46,835 nucleotides of DNA from an uncultured Candidatus Planktophila sp. (GTDB lineage Bacteria > Actinomycetota > Actinomycetes > Nanopelagicales > Nanopelagicaceae). This document shows, one piece after another, positions 28,848 to 42,301 of this stretch. The translations under genes and the position numbers were made by a program. The DNA lies in the NCBI GenBank assembly GCA_937864425.1, contig CALMJL010000130.1, forward strand, positions 1 to 46,835. The letters run 5' to 3'. Every line of letters starts with the position of its first letter. The first letter of the stretch is position 1. A model generated the notes under the pieces. That model was not told where the DNA came from. It was given only the letters and a program-made list of their open reading frames with translations, and did no database searches.

Positions 28848-30178
28848 CATTTGATCCATACGCATCCTCGCGCGAAACCACCGAAGGCACAGTCTTCTCA
28901 GTAACTGGTGGAGATTGGGATTCGCTCGTTACCGAAATCGGTGAAGCAAAAGAAGAACGCATCATCGTCAACATGGGTCCACAACACCCATCAACTCACG
29001 GTGTTCTTCGTTTAGTTCTTGAGCTCGAAGGTGAAACTGTTACTGAAGTACGTACAGGTATTGGCTACCTGCACACCGGAATTGAAAAGAATATGGAATT
29101 CCGCAACTGGACCCAAGCAGTCACCTTTGCAACTCGTATGGATTACCTATCTCCAATCTTTAACGAGACTGCGTACTGCTTAGCGGTTGAAAAATTATTG
29201 GGAATTACTGGCGATGTCACAGAACGCGCATCTGCAATTCGTGTTCTGATGATGGAACTCAATCGCATCTCATCACACATGGTTGCACTCGGAACTGGTG
29301 CGCTCGAACTCGGTGCCATGGGTCCAATGTTCTTTGCTTTCCGCGAACGCGAAATGGTGCTTGATGCATTTGAAGCAATCACCGGACTCCGTATGAATAT
29401 GGCCTATGTGCGCCCAGGTGGAGTAGCGCAAGATTTGCCTGCAGGAATGACCTCGCAACTTCGCGAACTTGTAAAGACGCTCCGCAAAAACTTTAAAGAT
29501 AACGCTGCACTTCTTATCGGAAATTCCATCTGGATGAAGCGCACTGAAGGAATCGGTTACTTAGATCTTGCTGGATGTACAACGCTTGGCATTACTGGAC
29601 CAGTTCTTCGTTCTACTGGATTACCTTGGGATTTGCGCAAGATGCAACCATATTGTGGTTACGAAAATTATGAATTCGATGTCATCACTGCAGATACTGC
29701 AGATGTATACGGACGTTTCTTGGTGCGAATGAATGAACTCGAACAGTCACTTCGCATCATCGAACAAGTGCTCGATAAATTAGATACATTAGATGGACAA
29801 CCAGTCATGGTTGCTGACAAGAAGATTGCATGGCCAGCGCAACTTGCACTTGGTGCAGATGGTCTTGGAAATTCACTTGATCACATCCGCGAAATCATGG
29901 GTTCTTCTATGGAATCACTGATTCATCACTTCAAACTCGTGACTGAAGGATTTAGAGTCCCTGCAGGCCAGGCGTATGCGGCAGTTGAATCGCCACGCGG
30001 CGAACTCGCAGCACACGTTGTCTCTGATGGCGGAACTCGTCCTTATCGAGTTCACTTCCGCGAACCTTCATTTAATAATTTGCAATCAACGCCAGCAATG
30101 AGCGAAGGCGGAATGGTCGCTGACATCATCGGCGCAGTTGCATCAATAGATCCTGTTATGGGAGGTGTTGATCGCTAA
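28844..30178 (+). CDS. nuoD: NADH-quinone oxidoreductase subunit D
   Basis: [68 protein letters not shown]. Confidence 0.97.
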   Translation: MTFDPYASSRETTEGTVFSVTGGDWDSLVTEIGEAKEERIIVNMGPQHPSTHGVLRLVLELEGETVTEVRTGIGYLHTGIEKNMEFRNWTQAVTFATRMDYLSPIFNETAYCLAVEKLLGITGDVTERASAIRVLMMELNRISSHMVALGTGALELGAMGPMFFAFREREMVLDAFEAITGLRMNMAYVRPGGVAQDLPAGMTSQLRELVKTLRKNFKDNAALLIGNSIWMKRTEGIGYLDLAGCTTLGITGPVLRSTGLPWDLRKMQPYCGYENYEFDVITADTADVYGRFLVRMNELEQSLRIIEQVLDKLDTLDGQPVMVADKKIAWPAQLALGADGLGNSLDHIREIMGSSMESLIHHFKLVTEGFRVPAGQAYAAVESPRGELAAHVVSDGGTRPYRVHFREPSFNNLQSTPAMSEGGMVADIIGAVASIDPVMGGVDR

Positions 30179-30804
30179 TGAGTACTGCAGTTCTTAATGA
30201 AGATGTCATGCGATCCATCATCGCGCGCTATCCGCGCAGCCGATCTGCCATCATGCCGCTTTTGCACTATGTACAGGCAATTTCTGGTTACGTGACAAAC
30301 GAAGGCATTGAAAAGATTTCAGAGCTACTAGAAATTGAAACTGCCGAAGTATCTGCAGTGGCAACTTTTTATACTCAATACAAGCGCAAGCCAGTGGGCG
30401 AATACCACATCGGTGTGTGCACAAATACTTTATGTGCCGTAATGGGTGGAGATGCAATTTTCGCAGCGCTCAAAGATCATCTTGGAATTGAAAATGATGG
30501 CGTCACTGCTGATGGCAAAGTTTCGCTCGAACATATCGAATGCAACGCTGCCTGTGACTATGCGCCAGTTGTCATGGCTAACTGGGAGTTTTATGACAAT
30601 CAAACAGTTGAATCAGCAAAATCTCTGGTTGATGCAGCTCGTGCTGGAAATCCACCTGCACCCACTCGTGGACCAAACCGTTTAGTGACTTATAAAGAAG
30701 CATCTGCAGTTCTTGCAGGTCTAGATGATGGTTTAGCGCGCGAAGGTGTGCAAGCAGGCGAACCAACTCTCCTCGGTTTAAAACTCTCTAAGGAAGGTAA
30801 GTAA
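30178..30804 (+). CDS. nuoE: NADH-quinone oxidoreductase subunit E
   Basis: ATFYTQYKRKPVGEYHIGVCTNTLCAVMGG and ECNAACDYAPVVMAN (2Fe-2S ligands). Confidence 0.96.
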   Translation: MSTAVLNEDVMRSIIARYPRSRSAIMPLLHYVQAISGYVTNEGIEKISELLEIETAEVSAVATFYTQYKRKPVGEYHIGVCTNTLCAVMGGDAIFAALKDHLGIENDGVTADGKVSLEHIECNAACDYAPVVMANWEFYDNQTVESAKSLVDAARAGNPPAPTRGPNRLVTYKEASAVLAGLDDGLAREGVQAGEPTLLGLKLSKEGK

Positions 30805-32087
30805 TGTCAAAGTTAACTCCTGTCCTTTCGGCACATTGGGATGAGAAAGATTCATTCACCATTGAGGCATATACCCGCCATGGTGGTTATGCAGCATCCA
30901 AGAAAGCGCTTGCGATGGATCCAGATGCTGTCATTCAAATGGTGAAAGATTCTGGATTACGTGGTCGAGGTGGTGCAGGTTTTCCTACTGGAATGAAGTG
31001 GGGATTTATTCCACAAGGCGATAACAAAGAACATTACTTAGTCGTCAATGCAGATGAGTCCGAACCTGGTACCTGCAAAGACACTCCACTTTTGATGGCG
31101 AACCCACATGTACTTATCGAAGGTTGCATCATCGCTTGCCACGCTATTCGTGCAAAGCGCGCCTTTATTTATATTCGTGGAGAAGTCACTCACGTTGTTC
31201 GTCGCGTCAATGCAGCAATTGCTGATGCCTACAAAGCAGGTCATCTAGGAAATGGCATCGATGTCACATTGCATATCGGAGCCGGCGCTTATATTTGCGG
31301 CGAAGAAACAGCTTTACTTGATTCGCTTGAGGGATTCCGCGGACAACCTCGTTTGCGTCCACCATTTCCTGCAATTGCAGGACTCTATGCACGTCCAACT
31401 GTCGTCAATAACGTTGAATCCATCGCATCAGTTCCAGCAATTATTGCCAACGGTGCAGAGTGGTACCAATCATTCGGTACTGAAAAATCTAAGGGAATGA
31501 CTTTGTACTCGCTCTCTGGCCATGTAAATAATCCTGGTCAGTTTGAAGCACCACTTGGAATCACTTTGCGCGAAATTCTCGAACTCGCAGGTGGAATTCG
31601 CACGGGTCACACTCTTAAATTCTGGACTCCTGGTGGTTCATCAACTCCAATTTTCACTGATGCACATTTAGATACTCCGCTTGATTACGAGGGTGTATCT
31701 GCTGCTGGTTCGATGCTAGGTACCAAAGCGCTACAAATTTTCGATGAAACTACCTGTGTAGTTCGTGCAGTATTGCGATGGACTGAGTTCTATAAGCATG
31801 AATCATGCGGTAAGTGCACTCCATGTCGCGAAGGCACATGGTGGCTTGTTCAAATTTTGCGCGATCTTGAAAATGGCACCGGCACTGAAGCCGATCTCGA
31901 TAAATTGCTGGATCTCTGCGACAACATCATGGGCCGCTCATTCTGCGCACTTGGTGATGGAGCAACGAGTCCGATTACATCCTCAATCAAATATTTCCGT
32001 GATGAATACATCGCTCACCTAACAAATGGCGGATGTCCTTTTGACCCAGTGAAATCCACTCTCTTTGCAGGAGCGCTCAACTCATGA
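30804..32087 (+). CDS. nuoF: NADH-quinone oxidoreductase subunit F
   Basis: GLRGRGGAGFPTGMKWGF, NADESEPGTCKDTPLL, GAGAYICGEETALLDSLEG, ESCGKCTPCREGTWW. Confidence 0.97.
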   Translation: MSKLTPVLSAHWDEKDSFTIEAYTRHGGYAASKKALAMDPDAVIQMVKDSGLRGRGGAGFPTGMKWGFIPQGDNKEHYLVVNADESEPGTCKDTPLLMANPHVLIEGCIIACHAIRAKRAFIYIRGEVTHVVRRVNAAIADAYKAGHLGNGIDVTLHIGAGAYICGEETALLDSLEGFRGQPRLRPPFPAIAGLYARPTVVNNVESIASVPAIIANGAEWYQSFGTEKSKGMTLYSLSGHVNNPGQFEAPLGITLREILELAGGIRTGHTLKFWTPGGSSTPIFTDAHLDTPLDYEGVSAAGSMLGTKALQIFDETTCVVRAVLRWTEFYKHESCGKCTPCREGTWWLVQILRDLENGTGTEADLDKLLDLCDNIMGRSFCALGDGATSPITSSIKYFRDEYIAHLTNGGCPFDPVKSTLFAGALNS

Positions 32088-34447
32088 CCACGACCCAAGA
32101 ATCAGCAGTTGCTGTAGAGATGATCACCGTCGTCATTGATGGTTTTGAAGTCTCTGTTCCAAAAGGAACTTTGGTGATTCGTGCTGCGGAGAAGTTAGGA
32201 ATTCAAATTCCGCGTTTTTGCGATCACCCACTTCTTGATCCAGTTGGTGCTTGTCGCCAATGTTTAGTGGATATTGAAATTAATGGTCGTGCATTTCCAA
32301 AGCCACAAGCTTCTTGCACCATTCCAGTCGAACCCAACATGATTGTGAAAACACAACTCACATCACCAGTTGCTGATAAAGCACAAAAAGGCGTTATGGA
32401 ATTACTTCTTGGCAACCATCCGCTTGATTGCCCAGTGTGCGACAAAGGTGGCGAGTGTCCACTTCAAAATCAAGCGATGAGCAATGGCCATGCACAAACA
32501 CGCCTCGATGGATATAAGCGTCTCTTTGAAAAACCAATCAATATCTCTTCCCAAGTTTTACTAGATCGCGAACGCTGCGTTCTCTGCGCGCGCTGCACAC
32601 GTTTCTCGGATCAAATTGCTTCAGATCCATTCATTACTCTCAATGAACGCGGTGCGCTGCAGCAGGTTGGTATCTACGAGAAAGATCCATTTAAATCCTA
32701 TTTCTCCGGAAATACCGTGCAGATTTGTCCAGTAGGAGCACTTACTGGTGCTTCTTATCGCTTCCGCGCTCGTCCTTTTGATTTGGTTTCGACTCCATCA
32801 GCATGCGAACACTGCGCATCAGGTTGCGATATGCGCACCGATGTACGACGTGGAAAAACACTTCGTCGCCTTGCTGGAGATGATCCATCAGTAAATGAAG
32901 AGTGGAACTGCGATAAAGGTCGGTGGGCATTTAAGTATGTGACCGCAACTGATCGACTTACACAGCCACTTGTACGTAACTCAGCTGGTGAGCTCGTTAC
33001 TGCATCATGGCCCGAAGCGCTTGCTGCTGCAGCAGCTGGTCTCAAAGGTAAGCGTGCTGCAGTTCTTACAGGCGGTCGCGTCACTCTTGAAGATGCATAT
33101 GGATATTCAAAGTTTGCACGCGTTGCACTTGGTACCAACGACATTGATTACCGTGCTCGCATAACTTCAGATGAAGAACGTGAATTCTTGGCAGCATTCG
33201 TTGCAGGATCTTCGACTACGTATCGCGATATTGATAGCGCAGATCATGTTCTACTTGTTGCATTTGAACCAGAAGAAGAATCTCCCATTGTTTTCTTGCG
33301 CCTGAATAAAAACTTTAAGAAGCGTGGATTAAAAGTCACAGCTGTTGCAACCAAGCAATCTATTGCTATGGATAAATTGAAAGCTGACTTCATTAAGGTT
33401 GCTCCACTTTCAGAACCAGCAGCAGTTGCAAATATTGCGCTCACTGGTAAATCAATCATTCTGGTAGGCGAACGCGCATCTGAATCCGCGGGACTTTTCT
33501 CTGCTGTTGCAGCGCTTGCTGCCAAGACCGGTGCAAAGGTTGGTTATATTCCACGACGTGCTGGCGAACGCGGAGCACTTGAAGCAGGCGCACTCGGCAC
33601 AGTTCTTCCTGGTGGACGTCCAGTCTCAGATGCTGCTGCGCGTGTTGATATTGCAGCTGCATGGGGAGTTGAAAATATTCCAACTCAACCAGGTCGCTCA
33701 TCTTCTGACATTCTCGCAGCGCTTACCCGATCCGAACTTGATGCAGTAGTTGTCGGTGGAGTAGATGCTCATGACCTCCCTGAAAGTTCTGCAGCACTTG
33801 CCGCACTTAAGAAAGCATTTGTTGTTTCACTTGAAATAGCACCAAGTTCAGTCACTGCAGTTGCCGACGTTGTGCTTCCAGTAGCAGCAGTTACCGAAAA
33901 GAGTGGAAGCTTCCTCAACTGGGAAGGCCGTGCCCGTGGCTTCGATGCTGCAGTTGCAGATTCATTACACCGCAGTGATGTGCGCATTCTTTCGATGCTG
34001 GCAGATGCCCTTGGCAATCCAATTTCGTTGGCAAGCGTGAGCGCTGCAGCTCGTGAATTCAGCCAACTTGGTAAATGGGATGGAGCGCGAATTTCCTTTA
34101 CTCCAGTTTCAGCAACATCTTCTCCTGCAGTTTCAGGAGATCAAGCAATCCTTACTTCATGGCGCAGATTGCTCGACATGGGAACTTTGCAACGCGGTGA
34201 AGATAATTTGGCTGGAACGCGGCGCCCTACCGTTGCAGTTATTTCGCCAAAGCGAGCCAACCAGATCGGAATTTCATCAGGTCAGCAATTGCGGATTTCT
34301 AATTCTCATGGCTCCATCACGATTCCAGTACTTGTAGAAGATATTCATGACGATGCAGTTTGGATTCCACGCAATTCATTTGCATCGCAAGCGCTCGTTG
34401 CCCTTGAAGCAGCTCATGGTCAGGTAGTCACGGTGGTGAAGGCATGA
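32084..34447 (+). CDS. nuoG: NADH-quinone oxidoreductase subunit G
   Basis: [59 protein letters not shown]; molybdopterin-like C-terminal domain. Confidence 0.96.
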   Translation: MTTTQESAVAVEMITVVIDGFEVSVPKGTLVIRAAEKLGIQIPRFCDHPLLDPVGACRQCLVDIEINGRAFPKPQASCTIPVEPNMIVKTQLTSPVADKAQKGVMELLLGNHPLDCPVCDKGGECPLQNQAMSNGHAQTRLDGYKRLFEKPINISSQVLLDRERCVLCARCTRFSDQIASDPFITLNERGALQQVGIYEKDPFKSYFSGNTVQICPVGALTGASYRFRARPFDLVSTPSACEHCASGCDMRTDVRRGKTLRRLAGDDPSVNEEWNCDKGRWAFKYVTATDRLTQPLVRNSAGELVTASWPEALAAAAAGLKGKRAAVLTGGRVTLEDAYGYSKFARVALGTNDIDYRARITSDEEREFLAAFVAGSSTTYRDIDSADHVLLVAFEPEEESPIVFLRLNKNFKKRGLKVTAVATKQSIAMDKLKADFIKVAPLSEPAAVANIALTGKSIILVGERASESAGLFSAVAALAAKTGAKVGYIPRRAGERGALEAGALGTVLPGGRPVSDAAARVDIAAAWGVENIPTQPGRSSSDILAALTRSELDAVVVGGVDAHDLPESSAALAALKKAFVVSLEIAPSSVTAVADVVLPVAAVTEKSGSFLNWEGRARGFDAAVADSLHRSDVRILSMLADALGNPISLASVSAAAREFSQLGKWDGARISFTPVSATSSPAVSGDQAILTSWRRLLDMGTLQRGEDNLAGTRRPTVAVISPKRANQIGISSGQQLRISNSHGSITIPVLVEDIHDDAVWIPRNSFASQALVALEAAHGQVVTVVKA

Positions 34448-35679
34448 ATACATTAAATAATGCAGTGTTAATCGCTAAAGATCCTGGCTGGCTTATCGCC
34501 GTGAAAGGCGTTCTCGTCTTTGCAATCTGCGTGCTGTGCACATTGATGGCAGTCTGGGCAGAACGTCGCGTATTAGCAAAGATGCAATTGCGTACTGGCC
34601 CTAACCGAGTTGGAAAATTTGGTCTCCTGCAATCACTTGCAGATGGTGTGAAGCTGGCGCTGAAGGAAGACATCATTCCTGCTGCTGCAGATAAAGTTGT
34701 CTTTATTTTGGCTCCAATCATTGCAACATCAATGTGCTTTATGGCTTTTGCAGTTATTCCAATGACGGGCGAAGTAAATCTCTTCGGCCAAAAGACTGCA
34801 CTTCAGATGACTGATTTACCTGTCAGCGTTCTCTATATTTTGGCTGTCACCTCCATCGGTGTGTACGGCGTCGTTCTTGCTGGTTGGTCATCAGGTTCTA
34901 CCTATCCACTTCTTGGTGGATTGCGTTCAAGCGCGCAGGTTATTTCTTATGAAATTGCGATGGGACTTTCGCTGGTTGCAGTCTTTATTTACGCAGGTTC
35001 AATGTCTACCTCCACCATTGTTGGTTCACAACATCAACATATTTGGAATGCAGTTGTACTCTTTCCTTCATTTGTCATTTACGTGATTTCTATGGTCGGC
35101 GAAACAAACCGTGCACCTTTTGATTTAGCTGAAGCAGAAGGAGAACTCGTGGGTGGTTTCCACACCGAATACTCATCGCTGAAGTTCGCACTCTTCTTCC
35201 TCGCTGAGTACGTCAACATCATCGCAGTTTCAGCACTTGCAACTACGCTCTTCTTGGGCGGTTATCACGCGCTTCCAGGGCTTGGCTTTACTGAAAGTTG
35301 GCTCGGTGGCTGGTTTACCTTGGTCTGGTTCTTCCTCAAGGTGATCTTCTTCTTCTTTATCTTTATGTGGTTGCGTGCAACGCTTCCACGTCTTCGCTAC
35401 GACCAATTTATGAAATTCGGTTGGAAAGTTTTGATTCCAGTTTCTTTGGTCTGGATTTTGATCGTGGCTTCACTTCGAGTTCTTCAGCAAGAAGGTGCTC
35501 CACGCATTGCAACAATTGCATTTGCAGTCGGAATCGTTTTGCTTGTCATGGCAGCTAGCTCACTTATCGATCGCTCAAAAGCTAAGGCTCGTGCACCGCA
35601 GCCAGAGGGCGACGCTCCAAATTTCCCAATCCCATCACTTCCCGAAGTGAATTCCATCAATGTTTCAGGAGGTAAGTGA
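34444..35679 (+). CDS. nuoH: NADH-quinone oxidoreductase subunit H
   Basis: [65 protein letters not shown]. Confidence 0.97.
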   Translation: MNTLNNAVLIAKDPGWLIAVKGVLVFAICVLCTLMAVWAERRVLAKMQLRTGPNRVGKFGLLQSLADGVKLALKEDIIPAAADKVVFILAPIIATSMCFMAFAVIPMTGEVNLFGQKTALQMTDLPVSVLYILAVTSIGVYGVVLAGWSSGSTYPLLGGLRSSAQVISYEIAMGLSLVAVFIYAGSMSTSTIVGSQHQHIWNAVVLFPSFVIYVISMVGETNRAPFDLAEAEGELVGGFHTEYSSLKFALFFLAEYVNIIAVSALATTLFLGGYHALPGLGFTESWLGGWFTLVWFFLKVIFFFFIFMWLRATLPRLRYDQFMKFGWKVLIPVSLVWILIVASLRVLQQEGAPRIATIAFAVGIVLLVMAASSLIDRSKAKARAPQPEGDAPNFPIPSLPEVNSINVSGGK

Positions 35680-36299
35680 TGTCTGATTTCATTGAGAAGA
35701 AGAACTCAGGTCAAGCCGATATTAATTCTGTGCCTTTCTCTGAAGTAGAACAGCCAGGTCCAGCACCGCTTGCACAGCAAGCTAAAGGTTTCTGGGTCAC
35801 CTTCTCTTCTATGTTTAAAAAGAATCAGACCGTGCAATATCCAGATGTAAAAGCACCTACGCAACCACGTTTCCATGGTCGCCACCAACTCAATCGCCAT
35901 CCAGATGGCCTTGAAAAATGTATTGGATGCGAACTCTGCGCTTGGGCATGTCCTGCTGATGCTATTTATGTTGAAGGTGGAAATAACACTCCTGGAAATC
36001 AACTTTCACCTGGTGAACGCCACGGTGCTGTGTATCAAATTAATTACCTGCGTTGCATTTTCTGTGGTCTTTGTGTTGAGGCTTGTCCAACTCGCGCGCT
36101 CACTATGACTAATGAATATGAACTTGCTGACGATAAACGTGAGAAATTAATTTTCGAAAAAGAAGATCTATTGGCACCGCTCCGCCAAGGAATGCTTGCT
36201 CCACCACATCCCATGTATCCAGGTATGACCGATACCAATTATTACAACGGCGATGTGAAGGAAGCCCATCCTTCACAAGCAATGAATGGCGATAAGTAA
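35679..36299 (+). CDS. nuoI: NADH-quinone oxidoreductase subunit I
   Basis: [19 protein letters not shown] and [25 protein letters not shown] ferredoxin motifs. ATG at 35679 has AGGAGG at optimal spacing. Confidence 0.96.
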   Translation: MSDFIEKKNSGQADINSVPFSEVEQPGPAPLAQQAKGFWVTFSSMFKKNQTVQYPDVKAPTQPRFHGRHQLNRHPDGLEKCIGCELCAWACPADAIYVEGGNNTPGNQLSPGERHGAVYQINYLRCIFCGLCVEACPTRALTMTNEYELADDKREKLIFEKEDLLAPLRQGMLAPPHPMYPGMTDTNYYNGDVKEAHPSQAMNGDK

Positions 36300-37069
36300 T
36301 GCTGACTATTCAAACTCCTGAAACAATTCTTTTCTGGGTACTTGCCCCACTTTCCGTTCTGGCAGCGCTTGGAATGTTGCTCGTAAAGAAGGCGGTGCAT
36401 TCAGCGCTTCTCCTAGCTTTTGTGATGATTACTTTGGCAATCTTCTATATTGCACAAGATGCACTCTTCCTCGGAATCGTGCAGATCGTCGTCTACACGG
36501 GCGCAGTCATGATGCTCTTCCTCTTTATTCTGATGCTCGTTGGCGTTGATGCATCCGATTCACTCACCGAAACTATTCGTGGACTTCGCCCCATTGCTAT
36601 TACTGCAGCGATTGGCTTTGGGGGATTGATGATCTCTTTGATCGCCCGCGCCAAATTGGGCCACGGCGCTTTTGGATTAGCTGAGGCCAACAAAGATGGC
36701 AATGTGCAGGGATTAGCAAAGTTGCTCTTCTCAGATTATGTATTTCCATTCGAAGTAATTTCTGCGCTACTGATTACTGCAGCGCTCGGCGCGATGGTGT
36801 TAGCGCATCATCAACGTACTTCGGCAAAGCCAACTCAGCGCGAACAATCCATTGCGCGTTTCCGCCAAGGAACACTTGGAACCGCTGCTGGTCTTCCTAG
36901 CCCCGGAGTATTTGCAAGGCACAATGCAGTCGATGTTCCTGCGCTACTTCCTGATGGAACACCTGCACCTAATTCAATCTCTGCAACTCTGAAAGCGCGC
37001 GGCGATATTTTGGAGACGAGCCAATTTGAACTCGGCGAAGTTGATAAGACTGTTAAGGAGGAGAAGTAA
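36299..37069 (+). CDS. nuoJ: NADH-quinone oxidoreductase subunit J
   Basis: [25 protein letters not shown] typical NuoJ motif. Confidence 0.95.
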   Translation: MLTIQTPETILFWVLAPLSVLAALGMLLVKKAVHSALLLAFVMITLAIFYIAQDALFLGIVQIVVYTGAVMMLFLFILMLVGVDASDSLTETIRGLRPIAITAAIGFGGLMISLIARAKLGHGAFGLAEANKDGNVQGLAKLLFSDYVFPFEVISALLITAALGAMVLAHHQRTSAKPTQREQSIARFRQGTLGTAAGLPSPGVFARHNAVDVPALLPDGTPAPNSISATLKARGDILETSQFELGEVDKTVKEEK

Positions 37070-37368
37070 TGAATCCTTACAACTACTTATATGTAGCTGG
37101 ACTTCTCTTCACCATTGGAGCAATTGGAGTAGTTGTTCGTCGCAACGCTATTGTGGTTTTTATGTGCATTGAATTAATGCTCAATGCTGCAAACCTTACG
37201 CTCGTTACTTTTGCGCGTATCAATGGCACGCTCGAAGGCCAGGTCACCGCATTCTTTACGATGGTGGTTGCAGCGTGTGAAGTAGTTGTAGGTCTTGCCA
37301 TCATTGTCACGATCTACCGGTCCCGTCGATCAGCATCTATCGATGATGCTAGTTTGTTGAAGCGATAA
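37069..37368 (+). CDS. nuoK: NADH-quinone oxidoreductase subunit K
   Basis: [42 protein letters not shown]. Confidence 0.97.
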   Translation: MNPYNYLYVAGLLFTIGAIGVVVRRNAIVVFMCIELMLNAANLTLVTFARINGTLEGQVTAFFTMVVAACEVVVGLAIIVTIYRSRRSASIDDASLLKR

Positions 37369-37370
37369 CG

Positions 37371-39269
37371 ATGGTTACCTCAAATTCTTTGGTCTACTTA
37401 ATCGCGCTTCCACTATTAGGTGCGACTATTTTGTTGTTGGCAGGGCGTCGTGCCGATAAATGGGGCCACATTCTGGCAACCCTGATGTCTGCCAGCTCTT
37501 TCGCAGTAGGTCTCTATCAACTTTCCGCGATGCTCGGTCGAAGCACGGAAGAGCGGGCAATCTCTCAGAAGCTCTTCTCGTGGATCAACGTGGCATCATT
37601 CCAAGTGGATGCAGGATTACTTCTGGATCAACTCTCAATCTGCTTTGTCTTACTGATTACCGGCGTTGGAACTCTGATCCATGTTTATTCAATTTCATAT
37701 ATGGCCCATGATGAAAATAGACGTCGTTTCTTTGCGTATCTCAACCTCTTCGTAGCAGCAATGCTTCTCTTGGTTTTGGGAGATTCTTACTTAAATCTCT
37801 ATGTTGGCTGGGAAGGCGTGGGCCTTGCTTCATATCTCTTGATCGGTTTTTGGAATCAAAAACCTGCATATGCAACAGCTTCCAAAAAAGCATTTGTGAT
37901 GAACCGAATCGGCGATATGGGACTTTCTTTTGCCATCATGATCGCATTTGCAACGCTAGGCACTGTCTCATTCGTGGGCGTAAAAGAAGCTTCGCATAAC
38001 GCTTCGCAGACAGCGCTTACTGCGATTGGAATCATGTTGCTCGTTGCAGCAACTGGTAAATCTGCACAGTTCCCATTGCAAGCTTGGCTTGGCGATGCAA
38101 TGGCTGGTCCAACTCCAGTATCTGCGCTTATTCACGCAGCGACAATGGTGACAGCGGGCGTGTATTTAATTGTGCGCTCTAACTTCATCTTTGATGCTGC
38201 TCCAACTGCACAGTTGCTAGTCGTCATAGTTGGCGCAATTACTCTTCTCTTTGGTGCGCTCGTCGGTACTGCTAAAGATGATATTAAGAAAGCCCTCGCT
38301 GCATCCACCATGTCACAAATTGGATACATGGTCTTGGGTGCAGGACTTGGCCCAGCCGGTTATGCATTCGCAATCATGCATCTCCTAACTCACGGATTCT
38401 TTAAAGCAGGAATGTTCCTCGGTGCAGGTTCAGTAATGCATGGCATGAACGACACAGTTGATATGCGTAAATATGGTGCGCTTCGTAAATTTATGCCTAT
38501 CACCTTTGTGACTTTTGGATTGGGATACCTCGCGATTATCGGAGTCCCACCATTTGCAGGTTTCTACTCAAAAGATTTAATTATTGAAACTGCATTTAAT
38601 GCAGGTGGCGCTAAAGGAATAATCTTGGGTGGAGCCGCATTGCTGGGGGCCGCAATCACTGCCTTCTACATGTCACGCGTGATGATTCTGACATTCACCA
38701 GCCCACAACGTTGGGATGAAGATGCTCATCCTCATGAATCACCAATTTTGATGTGGCTTCCCATGGCAATTTTGGCAATTGGATCAGTTACTTCAGGATT
38801 CCTTTTTGCCCGTGGTGATGCGCTCGCACACTGGTTACAACCAGTCTTTGGCGAACATGGCGCTGAACATAGTGAAGAACACCTCTTCTCACCGATCGTT
38901 GTATCTGCAATGGCGCTTGTTGCAGTTGCCATAGGTGTTGCGATTGCAGTCATCAAGTATCAATTATCAGAAGTTGCTGCAACCGCTCCTGAAAATGTTT
39001 CAATCTTTACACGTATCGCTCGCAAAGATCTCTTGCAAGATTCATTTAATGAGGCAGTCTTTATGCGTCCTGGCCAAGCGCTCACCCGTGTACTCGTTAA
39101 GGGTGATGATGTGGTGATTGATGGTGCAGTTCGTGGAATTGGTCGCACTGCACTGGGCGCCGGATCTGCACTTCGCACCTCACAAACTGGTTTTGCCCGT
39201 AGCTATGCAGCTCTCATCTTGATTGGAGCAATCGCCTTGATTGCTGGAATTTGGGTGGTGACACAGTGA
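37371..39269 (+). CDS. nuoL: NADH-quinone oxidoreductase subunit L
   Basis: [58 protein letters not shown]. Confidence 0.97.
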   Translation: MVTSNSLVYLIALPLLGATILLLAGRRADKWGHILATLMSASSFAVGLYQLSAMLGRSTEERAISQKLFSWINVASFQVDAGLLLDQLSICFVLLITGVGTLIHVYSISYMAHDENRRRFFAYLNLFVAAMLLLVLGDSYLNLYVGWEGVGLASYLLIGFWNQKPAYATASKKAFVMNRIGDMGLSFAIMIAFATLGTVSFVGVKEASHNASQTALTAIGIMLLVAATGKSAQFPLQAWLGDAMAGPTPVSALIHAATMVTAGVYLIVRSNFIFDAAPTAQLLVVIVGAITLLFGALVGTAKDDIKKALAASTMSQIGYMVLGAGLGPAGYAFAIMHLLTHGFFKAGMFLGAGSVMHGMNDTVDMRKYGALRKFMPITFVTFGLGYLAIIGVPPFAGFYSKDLIIETAFNAGGAKGIILGGAALLGAAITAFYMSRVMILTFTSPQRWDEDAHPHESPILMWLPMAILAIGSVTSGFLFARGDALAHWLQPVFGEHGAEHSEEHLFSPIVVSAMALVAVAIGVAIAVIKYQLSEVAATAPENVSIFTRIARKDLLQDSFNEAVFMRPGQALTRVLVKGDDVVIDGAVRGIGRTALGAGSALRTSQTGFARSYAALILIGAIALIAGIWVVTQ

Positions 39270-40783
39270 ATGCGCTAACGCTTCTTGGATTATTGCCACT
39301 TCTTGGCGCCTTACTTGTTTCTGTCATACCAAACGATCAAGTAATACGTATTAAGCAAGCGGCTCTCGCCACCACACTTCTGGTAGCGCTCTCTGCAATT
39401 TTGATGTGGTTTAACTTTGATGCTGCAAATACCAGCTATCAATTCGTGCAGGTTGCTGAATGGATTCCAAGTTTTGGAATCAATTACGCAGTTGGCGTTG
39501 ACGGACTTTCGCTCGTTCTCATCTTGCTCTCGGTGCTTTTGACGCCGATTGTTGTACTTGCTGGATGGAATGAATCTGAAGGTGGCCGTTGGTCTGCCAA
39601 AGTTTTCTACATTCTTATTTTGGTGCTAGAGACCATGATGATCGGGGTCTTTGCAGCAACAGATGTCTTCTTGTTCTATGTCTTCTTTGAGGCGATGCTG
39701 ATACCGGTCTACTTCCTGATTGGTGGATATGGAAGCGGTGAACGCGCTGCAGCAGCGGTGAAGTTCTTGCTCTATAGCCTTTTTGGTGGACTTTTGATGC
39801 TCGCTTCGATTATCGGACTCTTTGTTATCTCGAGCAAAAATGGTGGCGCCACATTTGATATCACCAAACTTTCAGAGATGCATAACTACATGAGTTCGAC
39901 GACTCAGAACCTTTTATTCCTCGGATTCTTTATTGCCTTTGCAATCAAAGCTCCGGTATGGCCATTACACACCTGGCTTCCAGATGCAGCAGCATCGGCA
40001 ACTCCTGGAACGTCAGTTCTTCTTTTAGGTGTGCTCGATAAGGTCGGAACATTTGGAATGATTCGATTCTGTTTATCTCTCTTTCCAGATGCTTCCAAGA
40101 CTTTCACTCCAATAATCCTGGTCTTTGCGGTTATCTCAATTGTGTATGGCGCATTCTTGGCAATTGGTGCCCGCGATATTAAACGTCTGATTGCATACAC
40201 CTCGATTTCGCACTTTGGATTTATCACTATGGGAATTTTTGCCATGACAACTCAAGGCCACTCGGGTGCGACGTTGTATATGTTTAATCACGGCTTCTCA
40301 ACAGCAGCGCTCTTCTTAGTTGCTGGCTGGATGATTTCTCGTCGTAAGTCTTCAACTATTGCAGATTTTGGTGGTTTGCAGCGAGTTACTCCAGTAATGG
40401 CGTGGTCATTCTTTATCGCTGGAATGTCTTCACTCGCGTTGCCAGGCCTTTCAAGTTTCGTGAGCGAATTCTTGGTTTTGGTTGGAACATTTACTCGTTA
40501 TCCCGTGGCTGCAGTGATAGCCACCTTTGGAATCGTTTTGGCTGCTTTGTATATTTTGATTCCAGTACAAAAAGCGCTCCACGGTCCAACCACACCTGGA
40601 AATGAAAATCTTGCCGATCTCAATCTGCGCGAGAAAATTGCGATTGGTCCAGTACTTGCAGTGATCATTGCCCTTGGGTTTTATCCAGCTCCGCTGCTTA
40701 ATGTAATTAATCCAGCTTCTGCACATGTCATTGAATCTCAGGGTTTTAGTGACCCGCTTCCATCAGAAGGCGCAGGCAAGTAA
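39266..40783 (+). CDS. nuoM: NADH-quinone oxidoreductase subunit M
   Basis: [57 protein letters not shown] at 39266 (GTGA overlap with nuoL stop) chosen over track start 39251. Confidence 0.96.
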   Translation: MNALTLLGLLPLLGALLVSVIPNDQVIRIKQAALATTLLVALSAILMWFNFDAANTSYQFVQVAEWIPSFGINYAVGVDGLSLVLILLSVLLTPIVVLAGWNESEGGRWSAKVFYILILVLETMMIGVFAATDVFLFYVFFEAMLIPVYFLIGGYGSGERAAAAVKFLLYSLFGGLLMLASIIGLFVISSKNGGATFDITKLSEMHNYMSSTTQNLLFLGFFIAFAIKAPVWPLHTWLPDAAASATPGTSVLLLGVLDKVGTFGMIRFCLSLFPDASKTFTPIILVFAVISIVYGAFLAIGARDIKRLIAYTSISHFGFITMGIFAMTTQGHSGATLYMFNHGFSTAALFLVAGWMISRRKSSTIADFGGLQRVTPVMAWSFFIAGMSSLALPGLSSFVSEFLVLVGTFTRYPVAAVIATFGIVLAALYILIPVQKALHGPTTPGNENLADLNLREKIAIGPVLAVIIALGFYPAPLLNVINPASAHVIESQGFSDPLPSEGAGK

Positions 40784-42301
40784 ATGGTATTTACCACTCC
40801 CGTACTTAATTACGCTCAGCTTTCACCGATTCTGATTGTCCTTGCCGGCGCTGTCATTGGCGTCTTAATCGAAGCATTTGCTCCACGCAACGCACGCCAT
40901 AACTCGCAGATGTTTATCTCACTCCTGTCTTTAGTTTCTGCATTTGCTGCAACAGTTTCAATTCGGAAGCAAGCGGGTGTAGATGCGGCGATGAATTCTG
41001 TGGCCTTTGATGGAGCTGCATTCTTGATTCAAGCAACTATTTTGATTATTGCAGTTCTAGCAGTATTCCTTATTGCAGATCAAGAGAACTTCACTGCCTT
41101 AGCTGCAGCAATTCCAGGTTCACAAGAAGAACGCGAATCTTTGCAGAAAGATCTGCGCGTTACTGAGGTTTATCCATTGACACTTTTTGCAGTGGCAGGC
41201 ATGTTGCTCTTTCCTATTGCAACAGATTTGATCACGCTCTTTGTTGCACTTGAAGTTTTATCTCTTCCACTTTATTTGATGGCGGGATTGTCACGTCGCC
41301 GCCGCTTGATGTCACAAGAGGCAGCGCTGAAATACTTCTTGCTCGGCGCCTTCTCATCGGCATTCTTCCTCTTTGGAATTGCTTATCTCTACGGATACTC
41401 AGGAACTATCACTCTCTCAGGTATTCAACAGAGCATCGTTGGTGGTTCTGGCAATGATGTATTCCTGCTCCTTGGTATCGCCTTCCTCTCGGTCGGATTA
41501 CTCTTTAAAGTGGGCGCAGTTCCGTTTCACGCGTGGTCACCAGATGTGTATCAAGGTGCGCCAACTGCGATCACTGGTTTCATGGCTGCTGCAACCAAAG
41601 TGGCTGCATTCGGTGCGATTCTTCGAATCTTTTACGTAGCTTTTGCAAATGCTGAATGGCAATGGCGACCAGCGCTAGTCATCGTCGCCATTATTACGAT
41701 GCTCTTTGGTTCAGTTGTTGCAATCACGCAGCGCGATGTTAAGCGCATGCTTGCCTACTCTTCTATTGCTCATGCTGGATTCTTACTTGCTGGTGTTATC
41801 GCTCTCAACAAGTCTGGTCTTGATGCATCGATCTTCTATCTCTTTGCTTATGGAATTGCAACGCTCGGAGCATTTGCCATCGTCACTTTAATTCGTGATG
41901 CTGCCGGTGAAGTTACCGATCTCAACCGCTGGAGCGGACTTGGAAAGCGCTCTCCACTGACTGCATCAGTATTTGCGCTCTTCCTCCTTACCTTTGCTGG
42001 AATTCCACTCACATCTGGATTTATCGGAAAGTTCTCAATCTTCTCTGCTGCCTACCAATCTGGAAGCACTGCCATCTTGATCACCGGTGTGCTTTCATCC
42101 GCGATTGCAGCATTCTTCTACATTCGTGTCATCGTCCTCATGTTCTTTAAGGATCCTGTTGAAGATGGAACAAGCGTGGTTCTTCCATCAGCACTTACTG
42201 CGATAGCGATTGCTATTGCAGCAGTCGTCACAATTGTTCTTGGTATCTTCCCTGCACCACTCTTAAGTTTTATTGAATCCACTGCATTCTTCATTCGCTG
42301 A
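40784..42301 (+). CDS. nuoN: NADH-quinone oxidoreductase subunit N
   Basis: VALEVLSLPLYLMAGL, LLFKVGAVPFHAWSPDVYQGAPTAITGFMAAATKVAAFG. Confidence 0.96.
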   Translation: MVFTTPVLNYAQLSPILIVLAGAVIGVLIEAFAPRNARHNSQMFISLLSLVSAFAATVSIRKQAGVDAAMNSVAFDGAAFLIQATILIIAVLAVFLIADQENFTALAAAIPGSQEERESLQKDLRVTEVYPLTLFAVAGMLLFPIATDLITLFVALEVLSLPLYLMAGLSRRRRLMSQEAALKYFLLGAFSSAFFLFGIAYLYGYSGTITLSGIQQSIVGGSGNDVFLLLGIAFLSVGLLFKVGAVPFHAWSPDVYQGAPTAITGFMAAATKVAAFGAILRIFYVAFANAEWQWRPALVIVAIITMLFGSVVAITQRDVKRMLAYSSIAHAGFLLAGVIALNKSGLDASIFYLFAYGIATLGAFAIVTLIRDAAGEVTDLNRWSGLGKRSPLTASVFALFLLTFAGIPLTSGFIGKFSIFSAAYQSGSTAILITGVLSSAIAAFFYIRVIVLMFFKDPVEDGTSVVLPSALTAIAIAIAAVVTIVLGIFPAPLLSFIESTAFFIR

